64,000 nucleotides of DNA from Desnuesiella massiliensis (GCF_001403615.1 NZ_LN879454.1:444216-508215); one strand, 5' to 3'; shown: positions 49,580-58,596, numbered from the stretch's first letter. Translations and numbers: made by a program. Notes: generated by a model from the sequence alone, not told the origin.

Positions 49580-50068
49580 GTTTTATATATTCTACTAATC
49601 TGTACTATATTTAATTATTTCATTAAAGCTACCCTTCCATGATTTTATACTGATAGCATCATAGTTATCGTAGTCAATTTCCATAGAGGCTATCTCCTCC
49701 GGCTTAATAAAACAACTAAAAGCCAAATTTCCTTCTCTTGTTCCAGTAATATTAATAATGTCTTCATTAATGATTTCCTTAATCATTTTGATTACTTCAT
49801 CATAATCTTCCTCATGGCTATCGCTATATCCAAAATGACAATGAAAATAGTCAAATCTTACTGTTATCTCATCACCATAGGTTGAAATCCGCAAATTGCT
49901 TTCTGCATCGGATGGGCAAGGAATATCTATATAAGCATAGGCGCCATCACGCTCATAACTATATTTTTTGAATTTCACATATTGCTTATATTCAGGAATT
50001 CTAATTAATATCCTATCTAAAAATCCTTTAGAATAATCATCTAGTTGTTTATACTCCATTGAAAAAGT
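49580..50068. repeat. Direct duplication, copy 2
   Basis: This is the partner of 47015-47500. It is in the same orientation, 2.1 kb away, with three genes between the copies. Confidence 0.85.
49595..50059 (-). CDS. Unknown small cytosolic protein, duplicated (copy 2)
   Basis: The 154-residue protein differs from copy 1 (47028-47492) at a limited number of positions, for example ILIRIPEYK for ILIKIPEYK and IDIPCPSDAE for INIPCPSDAG. The central FDYFHCHFGY and the C-terminal half are almost unchanged, so both copies are probably functional. ATG 50059 follows a GGAG-type site. It lies 27 bases downstream of the stop of the lipoprotein gene at 50087. Confidence 0.75.
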   Translation of the reverse strand: MEYKQLDDYSKGFLDRILIRIPEYKQYVKFKKYSYERDGAYAYIDIPCPSDAESNLRISTYGDEITVRFDYFHCHFGYSDSHEEDYDEVIKMIKEIINEDIINITGTREGNLAFSCFIKPEEIASMEIDYDNYDAISIKSWKGSFNEIIKYSTD

Positions 50069-50086
50069 CTCCTCTTAAAGAATATT

Positions 50087-50605
50087 TCAGTCTCGTATTT
50101 TAGAATAAGTTAATCCACTTGGTGATTCATCTGAATAGCTGCCTAAACCATTATAATGTTGAGATTCCCACACTTTTAATACCTTACTGCTTACAATAGT
50201 ATTTGGAGGCAATTTAAGTGTGTTAGGATGTTTTAGAAATAATTTATCTCTAAGTTCTTGAATATTAACTACCTTGTCAAAAAACACTGTGCTTGAATGA
50301 GAGTATATCTGATTTTCCACTCCGTCATAACAAATAAATACTCTTATTAATTCACTTACATTTGGATTATTTACGTCATTGTTTTCAAGATATTCATCCT
50401 TCAAAACATAAAAAATTATATTGGGTTTAATTTTGTAGTCCTCAATATCCTCATTAGGGGGTTGTTCTTTTGAAATTACTTTAGGTTCATTTATACTCTT
50501 ATTGTCATCTGAGGCTACGCTTTTTTTATCAGTCTTATTACAGCCTATACAAGATATCAAAGCTAATACACACATAAACGAGGCAATTGCCTTACTAATC
50601 TTCAC
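50087..50605 (-). CDS. Lipoprotein of unknown function
   Basis: The 172-residue protein has a lipoprotein signal (ASFMCVLALISCIGC), a Ser/Asp/Lys-rich linker, then a domain with IIFYVLKDEYLENND and FICYDGVENQIYSHSS. The start is GTG 50605, seven bases after GGAGGG. It is probably co-transcribed with the duplicated gene behind it. Confidence 0.78.
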   Translation of the reverse strand: MKISKAIASFMCVLALISCIGCNKTDKKSVASDDNKSINEPKVISKEQPPNEDIEDYKIKPNIIFYVLKDEYLENNDVNNPNVSELIRVFICYDGVENQIYSHSSTVFFDKVVNIQELRDKLFLKHPNTLKLPPNTIVSSKVLKVWESQHYNGLGSYSDESPSGLTYSKIRD

Positions 50606-50688
50606 ATTTGAGCCCTCCAGTAAAATTATTGGTATGTATATAATAATTTACCGATTTCACTTATCTAACAACAAGATTGTGTATATAC

Positions 50689-51198
50689 CTACTTTAATAT
50701 AGAACTATTAATTAAGGGTTTCATCAAATTCTTTGAAATTTCTAAGGCTTCATCTCTGTTATTAGCTGGAGCGGAGAGCATTAATCCATCTTTACTGCTC
50801 CAATGTTTAGCAGAATCGTCAGGGTTCTTAGCTTCTGAAATGCCTACTGTGAATTGTTTTCTTATATTTTTTGCTACTATAAATCCATAAGACCTATATT
50901 CTCCAGAAGCTTCATCAAAATAAAATATATCTGCCTTATTGTTTTTATCAAATTTCATGTTTATATCAGAAAGCTTTTTCTCTCCTATAAAAATTGTTCC
51001 TTTAAAACTAGGGCTCCTAAAAAACCTATTAGAAATCCAGCCTTCTATATTGATTTGTATATTTTCACTATGGCTTTTATCTCCCAATCTGTAGATTATA
51101 GCGTTATAGGAATTATTAAATTTTCTAGGATAAAGATAAAGTGTGCATAGGAGCAATAGGGCTATTATTATATACACATATATTTTTTTAAACCTCAT
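50689..51198 (-). CDS. Membrane-anchored protein of unknown function
   Basis: The 169-residue protein has an N-terminal helix (IYVYIIIALLLLCTLYLYP) and an exterior domain with IQINIEGWISNRFFRSPSFK and GTIFIGEKKLSD. This looks like a small beta-rich extracytoplasmic domain. ATG 51198 follows AAGGAGG. Its start is 15 bases after the stop of the next gene upstream (51214-52515), so they form an operon. Confidence 0.78.
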   Translation of the reverse strand: MRFKKIYVYIIIALLLLCTLYLYPRKFNNSYNAIIYRLGDKSHSENIQINIEGWISNRFFRSPSFKGTIFIGEKKLSDINMKFDKNNKADIFYFDEASGEYRSYGFIVAKNIRKQFTVGISEAKNPDDSAKHWSSKDGLMLSAPANNRDEALEISKNLMKPLINSSILK

Positions 51199-51213
51199 TG
51201 AAGACTTCCTCCT

Positions 51214-52515
51214 TTAGCCTGTAGCCATACTATATATTTTCCATGCACCTTTAGGGCCTTCTTTTTTTAATTTAATGATTCTAAATACATCGCCATCATC
51301 TTCTATAATGACTTTTACAAATTCCATGGATATGATTACATTATATTCCATAACATCATTTTTATCTATAGAAGCTTTAATTTTTTCCATTTTAACAAGT
51401 TTTGCACTTTTAATATTATTTGTTTCTATATCTTCATTTCTATTGTATAAGTCATTGTTATCCATATTCATAGATAAGTAACGGACTATATTATCCCTAG
51501 AAAGGCATGCCATTGCAAGGGAGCTATTTTTTTCGTTTAAAGCTTTTATATATTCATTTATTATATCTTCAGCAGTGAGCTTTGATAGTCTATTTTCTAA
51601 TTCATCCTGTTCATCCATATAAGATAATATCCATTGATCCCATGGTTTTTTAGTTATATTCTCTAGGCTTTTTCTATCAAGGGAACAGGCAAAGGAGCTG
51701 TGTCTTCCAGCATCAATAAAGGCTCCGATTATTTTATCCTCATGACGAACAATGATGCCTCTAGCACCTGATCTATTTTGCATAAAATCCGGCAGGGTTT
51801 CTCTTAATCTATATATGTCTACAATTACTTCTTTATCCAAATACTCAGACATATCTAAGCCAATAGCTTTAGAAAGCTCGTTGTTATAAGCCCAGTATAT
51901 TTTGTAGGGATATTCTCCTGCCTTATGCTTAAGATTAGAGGGGAGCTTTTCTCTAAGGCTATTGATTTTATAGTCAGCAGTCCAATGGTACTTCTTAAAA
52001 ATACTATTTGCAGAATCGCTTATAACTCCTGCTGCACTTTTATGCTCTGAGAGATCATGCATATAGGTTACAGCCTCATAAGGAATTTCATAGGTTTTAT
52101 TTTCAAAGTTCAATAAGCCTACTTCAAAGGGAGGGGAATCATAAGCAAAAGAAAACTCTCTTACCTTATCATTATTATAGGAAAATTTAATTTTATTATC
52201 TTTTTTTGCGCCACCGCTTAGCTTTTTAGCTTTAGCCTCTTTTTCCTCCTGGTTAAGCAAGGTACTTTTATTTATGAGGCTGCCAATATCCTGTATTATT
52301 TTTTTATCTTTTATAATTATTTCGTACCTGCCACTCCACATAGGCCCTCCTGTCTTGTCAAAGAGGATTTCCATTGTATCTATGGTTTCAATATTTGTTA
52401 GAAGGTTACTTTCCTTAATTGGATTTTTAGAAGATACATCTTTATTTAAAGAACAACCAGCTATGGCAGAGAGCATTAATAATAACATTAAAGGTATAAT
52501 AAATTTCCTTTTCAA
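51214..52515 (-). CDS. Lipoprotein with C-terminal DUF4829-like domain
   Basis: The 433-residue protein has a lipobox at SAIAGC (Cys about residue 21). The middle contains a DUF-like domain (IKFSYNNDKVREFSFAYDS), and residues about 310-433 resemble DUF4829 (AEDIINEYIKALNEKNSS; RIIKLKKEGPKGAWKIYSM), an NTF2-like fold common in clostridial lipoproteins. The start is TTG 52515 after AAGGAGG. It heads a two-gene operon divergent from the YtrA-type regulator. Confidence 0.78.
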   Translation of the reverse strand: MKRKFIIPLMLLLMLSAIAGCSLNKDVSSKNPIKESNLLTNIETIDTMEILFDKTGGPMWSGRYEIIIKDKKIIQDIGSLINKSTLLNQEEKEAKAKKLSGGAKKDNKIKFSYNNDKVREFSFAYDSPPFEVGLLNFENKTYEIPYEAVTYMHDLSEHKSAAGVISDSANSIFKKYHWTADYKINSLREKLPSNLKHKAGEYPYKIYWAYNNELSKAIGLDMSEYLDKEVIVDIYRLRETLPDFMQNRSGARGIIVRHEDKIIGAFIDAGRHSSFACSLDRKSLENITKKPWDQWILSYMDEQDELENRLSKLTAEDIINEYIKALNEKNSSLAMACLSRDNIVRYLSMNMDNNDLYNRNEDIETNNIKSAKLVKMEKIKASIDKNDVMEYNVIISMEFVKVIIEDDGDVFRIIKLKKEGPKGAWKIYSMATG

Positions 52516-52626
52516 TTTTCTACAGACCTCCTTTTTTACATATATTTAGTAATACGGCGTAAAATCAAAATATTTCCTCCATTTACTAAAATATTTATAA
52601 AAGCTATTTACAAAATAACGAAATGG

Positions 52627-52646
52627 TTATATAGTTAGTTATATAA
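52627..52646. promoter_or_regulatory. Candidate operator of the YtrA-type regulator
   Basis: TTATATA and TATATAA are perfect inverted arms around GTTAGT in the divergent spacer, 54 bases before the regulator start. Confidence 0.45.
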
Positions 52647-52699
52647 GTAATGAACCGAATAAGTAACGGAGTATATATTATATTAGGGAGGTGATGAGG

Positions 52700-53071
52700 T
52701 TGTTAGACTTAAATTCAGATAAGTCCATTTATATACAGATTGCAGAGAGCATAGAAAATGAGATACTTTTAGGTAATTTAAAGGAGGGGGAGCAGGCACC
52801 TTCTACTAACCAGTTTGCCAAGGTATATCAGATTAACCCTGCTACTGCTGGGAAAGGGTTAAATATTTTAGTGGAAGAAGAAATTCTTTATAAGAAAAGG
52901 GGATTAGGAATGTTTGTGGCAGAAGGGGCTAGAGAGAAGATTTTAAAGAAAAGACAAAATAGCTTTTTTAAGGAGGTTATACCTGAGCTGGTAAAAGAGG
53001 GAGAGAGAGTGGAGCTTACCATAGAGGATATTATAAAGGCCATAGAGGAGTATAAGGGAGGTATGAGGTAA
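52700..53071 (+). CDS. GntR-family (YtrA subfamily) transcriptional regulator
   Basis: The 123-residue protein has a GntR winged helix (KSIYIQIAESIENEILLGNL; PSTNQFAKVYQINPATAGKGL; ILYKKRGLGMFVAEGA) and only a short C-terminal dimerisation tail, the mark of the YtrA subfamily, which controls adjacent ABC genes. The start is best taken as TTG 52700, eight bases after GGAGG; in-frame GTG 52691 and ATG 52694 overlap that site. It overlaps the ATPase gene closely. Confidence 0.88.
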   Translation: MLDLNSDKSIYIQIAESIENEILLGNLKEGEQAPSTNQFAKVYQINPATAGKGLNILVEEEILYKKRGLGMFVAEGAREKILKKRQNSFFKEVIPELVKEGERVELTIEDIIKAIEEYKGGMR

Positions 53072-53072
53072 T

Positions 53073-53939
53073 ATGTTAGAATGTAAGAATTTAACTAAAA
53101 TCTATGATAAAGTACAAGTGGTTAATAATATCAGCTTAACGCTAGAAGAAAATAAGATTTATGGATTACTGGGGAGAAACGGAGCAGGGAAGACTACTGT
53201 TTTAAATTTAATTTGTGGTCAAGTAATTAGAGATAGTGGAGAAGTGAAGCTTTATGGCGAAGAGGTCTTTGAAAATTCAAGAGCCATGGAGAATATATGC
53301 TTAGTAAGAGAAAAAGAAATGCCCATAGAAGATTATAAAGTAAGCCGTATATTAGATATAGCAGGAACCTTATATAAAAATTGGGATGAAGAATATAAAA
53401 AATTCTTAGTAAAAGAATTTAAATTAGATACTAAGAAGATATATAAAAAACTATCAAGAGGCAACAAATCCATCCTAGGGTTAATCATAGGATTAAGTTC
53501 AAGAGCTCCTCTAACTATTTTTGATGAGCCATCCTTAGGCTTAGATGCTGCAGTTAGAGAGAAGTTTTATAATCTGCTGCTTCAGGATTATGAGGAAAAT
53601 AAAAGGACTATTATATTATCCACTCATTTAATTGACGAAGTAAGCAATTTATTTGAAGAAGTTATAATTTTAAATAATGGAAAAGTCCAAGCCAAAGAAG
53701 AAGTGGCTGACTTTAAAGAAAAGGCCAGATTCTTAAATGGAAGAAATGAATTCATAGAGACAATGATTAAAAATAAAAAGATTCTTTATAAAGAAGCCTT
53801 TGGAGCTACAGCTTTGGTGGGAGTTTTAGGAGATTTCACAGAGAAGGAAATTAAAGAGCTGAGAGAAAATAATGTGGAAATAAGTGCTATGCCTTTACAA
53901 AAGCTATTTATATATTTAACAGAAGAGTTAGAGAGTTAG
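53073..53939 (+). CDS. ABC transporter ATP-binding protein
   Basis: The 288-residue ATPase has Walker A GRNGAGKTT near residue 36-44, signature LSRGNKSILGLII (SRGNK in place of SGGQ), Walker B LTIFDEPSLGLD and switch His in LSTHLIDE. The degenerate signature is usual for YtrB-type ATPases. ATG 53073 begins one base after the regulator stop, with GGGAGG upstream. Confidence 0.9.
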   Translation: MLECKNLTKIYDKVQVVNNISLTLEENKIYGLLGRNGAGKTTVLNLICGQVIRDSGEVKLYGEEVFENSRAMENICLVREKEMPIEDYKVSRILDIAGTLYKNWDEEYKKFLVKEFKLDTKKIYKKLSRGNKSILGLIIGLSSRAPLTIFDEPSLGLDAAVREKFYNLLLQDYEENKRTIILSTHLIDEVSNLFEEVIILNNGKVQAKEEVADFKEKARFLNGRNEFIETMIKNKKILYKEAFGATALVGVLGDFTEKEIKELRENNVEISAMPLQKLFIYLTEELES

Positions 53940-53951
53940 GAGGGGTGAGAC

Positions 53952-54707
53952 ATGGAATCATTAAAAAGACAGATAAGATTTATGGTTAAGGATTCAAAAC
54001 GTGCTTTTATAGTATTTTGGGTTGTAGTAATTTTAGTAAATATAGCTGCTTATATCTTAAATGCTATTTTTGTTGGTAGATATGGTACTATAAGCTTCGG
54101 GGCTAGTAGATTTGGAATTTCAGAAAATGGAGGTAGACTTATTAATGTAGCAGCTGGAAATATTATAGCTATTGGTATATATATGATAGTTAGTAATATG
54201 GAAATGTATTATGAAAGCTTTCCTACAGCTATTGGCTTTAGTTCTACCCGTAAGGATTTTTATAAGGCATTGATAATTCATAATAGTCTATTATGTGCAG
54301 CTATGACAGCTATAGAGGTAGTATTATTAAAAATAGATAATATTATTATTGAAACCATAGGGAAAGAGCCATTAGAAGACTTTATATACTTTAATACAAA
54401 AGAGAATAATATATTTTATATTTTTATAATAGTATTCTTAATGTTTATGGCTTTTTGTGCAGTATTTAATCTGCTAGGTGCGTTATTGTATAGATATGGC
54501 TATAAGCTTTGGATTGTTTTGGGGGTGTCAGTTATGATAGTAGGTAATATAGATAATTTAAGTAGAATAATTAGATATATTTTAATAAATGCTTATTCCT
54601 ATAATAATTTTATAATGTTTTTTATAAAAAATATTGTTATTGCAGCATTATTATATGGCCTAGCTTGGCTGAGCGTAAGAAGGCTGAATGTGAGAACAGG
54701 AAAGTAA
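53952..54707 (+). CDS. ABC transporter membrane subunit (YtrC/D-like)
   Basis: The 251-residue membrane protein has about six helices (FIVFWVVVILVNIAAYIL; IIAIGIYMIVSNMEMYY; FIIVFLMFMAFCAVFNLLG and more) and the element SFPTAIGFSSTRKDFYKALI typical of this permease type. It lies 12 bases after the ATPase gene with TAGGAGGGG upstream, completing a three-gene operon with regulator and ATPase. Such systems respond to cell-wall stress in Bacillus; the substrate here is unknown. Confidence 0.85.
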   Translation: MESLKRQIRFMVKDSKRAFIVFWVVVILVNIAAYILNAIFVGRYGTISFGASRFGISENGGRLINVAAGNIIAIGIYMIVSNMEMYYESFPTAIGFSSTRKDFYKALIIHNSLLCAAMTAIEVVLLKIDNIIIETIGKEPLEDFIYFNTKENNIFYIFIIVFLMFMAFCAVFNLLGALLYRYGYKLWIVLGVSVMIVGNIDNLSRIIRYILINAYSYNNFIMFFIKNIVIAALLYGLAWLSVRRLNVRTGK

Positions 54708-54740
54708 ATAAAATATAAAGTAAATAAAATATTAAGAAAT

Positions 54741-54803
54741 AAGCCAATGATATTATAGGGAAACAAAGGTAACGGCCTCCTATAAAAGAATCATTGGCTT
54801 TTT
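54741..54803. terminator. Terminator between the ABC operon and greA
   Basis: AAGCCAATGAT pairs with ATCATTGGCTT, with an inner TATAGG/CCTATA stem, and TTTTT follows. It serves convergent transcription units. Confidence 0.8.
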
Positions 54804-54811
54804 CGGTCAGG

Positions 54812-55276
54812 TTATAATATTTCTAGTACTTCTACTGTATATTTTTCTCCTGGAGCATCAACTTCAACCTTATCTCCAACTTTTTTGCCGGATAATGCTT
54901 TCCCTAAATCTGATTCTATACTTATACGCATATTTTCAGGATCTACATCCATAGTAGTTACTAATGTTACAATAGCTTCATATTCATTCTCTATAAATTT
55001 AATTCTAGCTTTACTATTAATCCCCAATATTGAGTTATCTATATTTTTATCATCTATTAAAGTTGCTGTTGAAATCATAGTTAATAAATATTGAATTCTA
55101 TTATCATTTTCTCTATAGTTTGCACAAGCTTCTTTATACTCTGCATTTTCTGATCTATCACCATGTGCAGCAGCTACTAATTTTTCTTTTGCTATTTCAG
55201 CCCTTTTTACTGTCATTCTATATTCTAATTCTTCTTTTAATTTTTTTATATTCTCTTCTGTTAGTTTATTATTCAT
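54812..55276 (-). CDS. greA: GreA/GreB-family transcription elongation factor
   Basis: The 154-residue protein has the N-terminal coiled coil with the acidic tip (AAAHGDRSENAEYKEA, residues about 36-51) that enters the RNA polymerase secondary channel, and the C-terminal FKBP-like domain (SDLGKALSGKKVGDKVEVDA). It stimulates transcript cleavage in backtracked complexes. Length is normal. No strong ribosome site precedes ATG 55276. It may be a second copy, since greA is often elsewhere near lysS. Confidence 0.9.
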   Translation of the reverse strand: MNNKLTEENIKKLKEELEYRMTVKRAEIAKEKLVAAAHGDRSENAEYKEACANYRENDNRIQYLLTMISTATLIDDKNIDNSILGINSKARIKFIENEYEAIVTLVTTMDVDPENMRISIESDLGKALSGKKVGDKVEVDAPGEKYTVEVLEIL

Positions 55277-55374
55277 AAAAAGCTAAGCCTGATTTCTAAA
55301 ATCATAACAAATAATAACGATATCAGTTTGTATGATTTTTCACTTTATTAACTAAATAAAGCGGTAGTATCACA

Positions 55375-55560
55375 GGATTCAACTACTTAGGTTAGTACCA
55401 TAATACTAAAATTCCATATAGCCTTTATAAATTAATATATTTATAAAGTACAACAGAATTGCGAGTGTTACTTAGCCCCTAATATTCATGATCCACCAAA
55501 GCCTTTCAACTAAGTGTACTTTGGCAGTTTAAATCTATATTAAAGTTATTATTAACTTAC
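55375..55560 (-). ncRNA. Candidate omega RNA at the tnpB 3' end
   Basis: The 3' flank of tnpB lacks an ORF but holds several hairpins on the tnpB strand: CCAAAG/CTTTGG (about 55499-55527), TTTATAAAT/ATTTATAAA (about 55430-55452) and ACTA/TAGT near 55390, ending in GTTGAATCC at 55375. TnpB guide RNAs (omega/reRNA) are normally encoded here, with the guide taken from the bases beyond the element end (here 55374 downward). The assignment is positional; no covariance was tested. Confidence 0.5.
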
Positions 55561-56991
55561 TAATCCAAGGATTTTCTTCCTATTTACTAACCATAAATCA
55601 GGATTTTCACCTACCTTCCCTTTTATATTTTTATTTATTTCATTCCATTTTGACCATTCATTTTTCTTATTAAATTTGTCTAAATCAATTACTAGTTTAT
55701 CCTTTAATATTTTAGGTATTTTTTCTTTGAATTTATAACTTCGTCTTGCAATGACCATAGCCGCTCCATTATGAACCACCATGCCATATTGATGACAATA
55801 TTTATACAATCCTATTTTACTTGTAAATTGAGGCTTAATTTTAATTATTTCAACTCCTTCTCTAATGCAAGCATTTTCAAGCATAATTAATAATTTAGAA
55901 TATATAAACTGATGTTTAACTCTAGCAAATTTACTATGAACATCTTTGTCATTTTTAAATTTCAAATCCTCAATGGCAATACCACAATTATAAGTCTTAG
56001 CTATTGATATAACCTGTTTTGCAAGTTCTCCACATAAGTTTTCACGCCTATTAGTTCTAGCATATAATAATTCATGTTGTTTTAAATAACTATGCCATTT
56101 ATAGTTCCCTTTATTATCTATCATAGTTAATGCAAAACCATTCGGATTCGTATCTATTCCCATAATTCCATTATGCCCTGTATAAACTACTTCTGTTTTT
56201 GGTAATTCAAATGTTATATGACAATAATATTTACCATTTCTTTTTAATACTTCAACTTGATAAGCTTCACCAGTTGTTAAATACTTTAAGAATAATTCTC
56301 TGTAATTAATACCATTAACTTTACCAGTTTTTCTTGATAACTTTTGTGGTAAATATATTGGTACTTGAATTTTAATAGCTCTATTAGTAGATGTTTTTTC
56401 AAGTGTTGAGATTTCTAAATAGCTCATACCATTTTTTATAATAACTCTTAAATTAGGATTACCACTTTTAGTTTTATCTCCACGACTATAGATCCTGTTA
56501 TTTCTGCAACTCTTCCACTCTTCTTTAGAAATTAAGCCTTTACACTTTTTTATAAACATTTCTTTAGTTCCAAAAGTCACTGAAGGAATGGTATTTGTAT
56601 CAATGAAATTCTTAAAATAATTAGCTTTTCTTTGTCTTTTATCTAATTTACTTATTAAAGCATTTCTTTTTTTATCTGATATTTTCTTTTTGCCATTTAA
56701 TATCTTTTCAATAGCTTTAATTTTATTACAATAATTTTCATAAATCATTTTAGCTAATTCTTTTTGAGAGAGAATAGTTTGTCTTGCTGATTCTACTGCA
56801 TCTTTTGCTTGACGTATATTTAGATTATATTTTTTAGCAACAGCTTTCTCTAAGTCACTTACTTTTACACTTTCTAACAACCTTTTAAATGAGTATCTTA
56901 TAGCTGTACAAAATACTAACATTAAATTATCTATAATTTGTTTTTGTTCATCAGTTTCATTTATTAATATTGCTTTCATGGTTATCTTCAC
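55552..56991 (-). CDS. tnpB: TnpB-family RNA-guided nuclease of an IS607-like element
   Basis: The 479-residue protein has RuvC-I GIMGIDTNPNGFALTM, RuvC-II CGIAIEDLKFKND and a C-terminal motif KYCHQYGMVVHNGAAMVIAR that occupies the RuvC-III place; His-Asn-Gly-Ala-Ala stands where D-x-N-A-A is usual. The CxxC zinc finger of classic TnpB is absent. A tnpA remnant overlaps the start by 35 bases, as in IS607. GTG 56991 and ATG 56979 are both possible starts. Nuclease competence is uncertain. Confidence 0.85.
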   Translation of the reverse strand: MKITMKAILINETDEQKQIIDNLMLVFCTAIRYSFKRLLESVKVSDLEKAVAKKYNLNIRQAKDAVESARQTILSQKELAKMIYENYCNKIKAIEKILNGKKKISDKKRNALISKLDKRQRKANYFKNFIDTNTIPSVTFGTKEMFIKKCKGLISKEEWKSCRNNRIYSRGDKTKSGNPNLRVIIKNGMSYLEISTLEKTSTNRAIKIQVPIYLPQKLSRKTGKVNGINYRELFLKYLTTGEAYQVEVLKRNGKYYCHITFELPKTEVVYTGHNGIMGIDTNPNGFALTMIDNKGNYKWHSYLKQHELLYARTNRRENLCGELAKQVISIAKTYNCGIAIEDLKFKNDKDVHSKFARVKHQFIYSKLLIMLENACIREGVEIIKIKPQFTSKIGLYKYCHQYGMVVHNGAAMVIARRSYKFKEKIPKILKDKLVIDLDKFNKKNEWSKWNEINKNIKGKVGENPDLWLVNRKKILGLVS

Positions 56992-57150
56992 TATTCTCGC
57001 ACCCTTCTGTTGATAATTCTTTGATGGATTTCTCTATATCTTTCTTAATTTTTCTTCCATCTCTTGCACCATACATTCTAGCACTAAAAAAGTTACAAGA
57101 CTTATTAAATCATTAACCATTTCTTCATTTGGTTCTAATTGACTTATCAT
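56957..57150 (-). pseudogene. IS607 tnpA (serine recombinase) C-terminal remnant
   Basis: Reading the minus strand, CNFFSARMYGARDGRKIKK is the typical C-terminus of an IS607 TnpA, stopping at TGA 56957-56959 inside tnpB. The upstream part (MISQLEPNEEMVNDLISLVT) is in another frame, joined at a six-T run, consistent with a one-base deletion. The recombinase domain is missing; the sequence is cut near 57150, where a palindromic-repeat fragment begins. The element cannot transpose by itself. Confidence 0.7.
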
Positions 57151-57152
57151 TT

Positions 57153-57179
57153 GACTAGTTATTTTTTTTACGATGCCTT
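57153..57179. repeat. Half copy of the GACTAGTTATTTTTT palindromic element
   Basis: GACTAGTTATTTTTTTTACG and the following ATGCCTTA match the right half of the element at 63890-63943. It lies exactly at the broken edge of the tnpA remnant. Confidence 0.5.
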
Positions 57180-57217
57180 AATTTTATTTCTATAGTATTC
57201 TAAAGATTATCTATTCA

Positions 57218-57270
57218 CCATGGACAATCCACATTCATTGTGCATAGTGCATGGTGAATTGTGAATTAAA
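57218..57270. repeat. Degenerate MITE fragment
   Basis: TTGTGCATAGTGCATGGTGA and the following ATTGTGAATT resemble the right end of the MITE at 59673-59818. ATTCACCATG and CATGGTGAAT form an inverted repeat around it. Confidence 0.5.
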
Positions 57271-57296
57271 AAAAGTGCTCTGTGGATAAAAAAAAC

Positions 57297-58397
57297 TTAT
57301 TTATACCATTCATTTATAACTTTTTTGCTTTCCTCACCAGGATAATATCTTTTATCCTCACTTCTTTCACCTATGGCAAATATAGAAAAACCTAGATGCC
57401 AGGGTTCTTTTTCAAAGACCTGTCTATAAGCTTCGAAGCAATTTGCTTGAGCTTGAGAACTGACCTCATCTGTAAGGTAGGCATTCCAAGGTTCTATGGA
57501 AGCTTTTTTTGTTTTAGGAAAGCCTAGCTCTCCAAAGAAAATTGGCTTATTCCATTTATCATGAAAGTTTTTTATTTCTTGATATACATTCTGCTTTCTA
57601 TCATATCTTGTAGTGCTGCCTAAGCATTGTACTAAATCCTCCACCGTAGTAGTATCCTTATCCGTAAGCTCAAAATAAGCTGCTATGGATATGAAATCTA
57701 GCTTAGAAAAGAGCTTATTATTTAACTTGTTTTCATAATATTCTATAGTGGAAGGCTTCCAATGAGCGGTATCCCATTTATTAGTTCTATAAGTTATTAG
57801 TCCTTTATAGTAGGCTCTTACAAAATCTATGGTTTCAGCCCATTTGTCCTCTGCAAATTCCATCTGCTCAAAGTTTGAGCCTACATAAATAGCATCTACG
57901 TGATAGGGGACAGCAATTTCATCTATTAAAACCTTTAAAATTTTATTATTCCAATTATAAAAAAATACATCAATATTATCTGGTTCCCAGTCTATCTCTG
58001 ATAAGGTACCCTTGGCAATCCAGGGATAGGGTTCTAGGACTATGTTTAGCTTCTTGTTTTTTATGGATTTAATAAGCTTTTTAGCCTTATCTAAACTAGC
58101 CTTATTTATAGTAAAGTCACTGGAGGATAAAGAATCAACATCCACAGCTACAGGAATGTTTAAGGTGTTTAAATCGAAATTTTTAATATCTTCTAAGGCT
58201 ACTTCAATTTTATAGTCCGTAGAAAGATTTGCTGACTTTATTTTAGTGGAAAAGTCGCTATTGAGGGTTTTACCTTGAAAAGCATTGATTTTATTATTTA
58301 TATAACCTCTAGTATCAGGATTTTTCATAGTCCAATAGGTTAAACCTACTATTAACAGTACTAATAATAAGATTAATAGCTTAATTTTTTTACTCAA
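57297..58397 (-). CDS. GH113-like glycoside hydrolase, membrane anchored
   Basis: The 366-residue protein has an N-terminal anchor (IKLLILLLVLLIVGLTYWTM) and an exterior TIM-barrel-like domain similar to GH113 mannanases: LNIVLEPYPWIAKGTLSEID, AIYVGSNFEQMEF, FISIAAYFELTD and PIFFGELGFPK. The nucleophile Glu is present in FFGELG, but the acid/base position shows N-F instead of N-E. It may be inactive, or the acid/base may lie elsewhere. The start is TTG 58397 after AGGGGGG. It is divergent from the LacI regulator. Confidence 0.7.
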   Translation of the reverse strand: MSKKIKLLILLLVLLIVGLTYWTMKNPDTRGYINNKINAFQGKTLNSDFSTKIKSANLSTDYKIEVALEDIKNFDLNTLNIPVAVDVDSLSSSDFTINKASLDKAKKLIKSIKNKKLNIVLEPYPWIAKGTLSEIDWEPDNIDVFFYNWNNKILKVLIDEIAVPYHVDAIYVGSNFEQMEFAEDKWAETIDFVRAYYKGLITYRTNKWDTAHWKPSTIEYYENKLNNKLFSKLDFISIAAYFELTDKDTTTVEDLVQCLGSTTRYDRKQNVYQEIKNFHDKWNKPIFFGELGFPKTKKASIEPWNAYLTDEVSSQAQANCFEAYRQVFEKEPWHLGFSIFAIGERSEDKRYYPGEESKKVINEWYK

Positions 58398-58596
58398 AAA
58401 TGTCCCCCCTATTTAAATATGATATATATTTTAACACTTGTGACTATAGAGAAACAATAGTTAAAATTAACTTATATATGATATAAGTAACAGGTTATTA
58501 GGAGAGGGTGACATATAGTTTCTATATATATTGCAAAAGCTTTAACATATTACGACAAAGATATAATGTAATAACTTTAATGCAATATATGTACTA

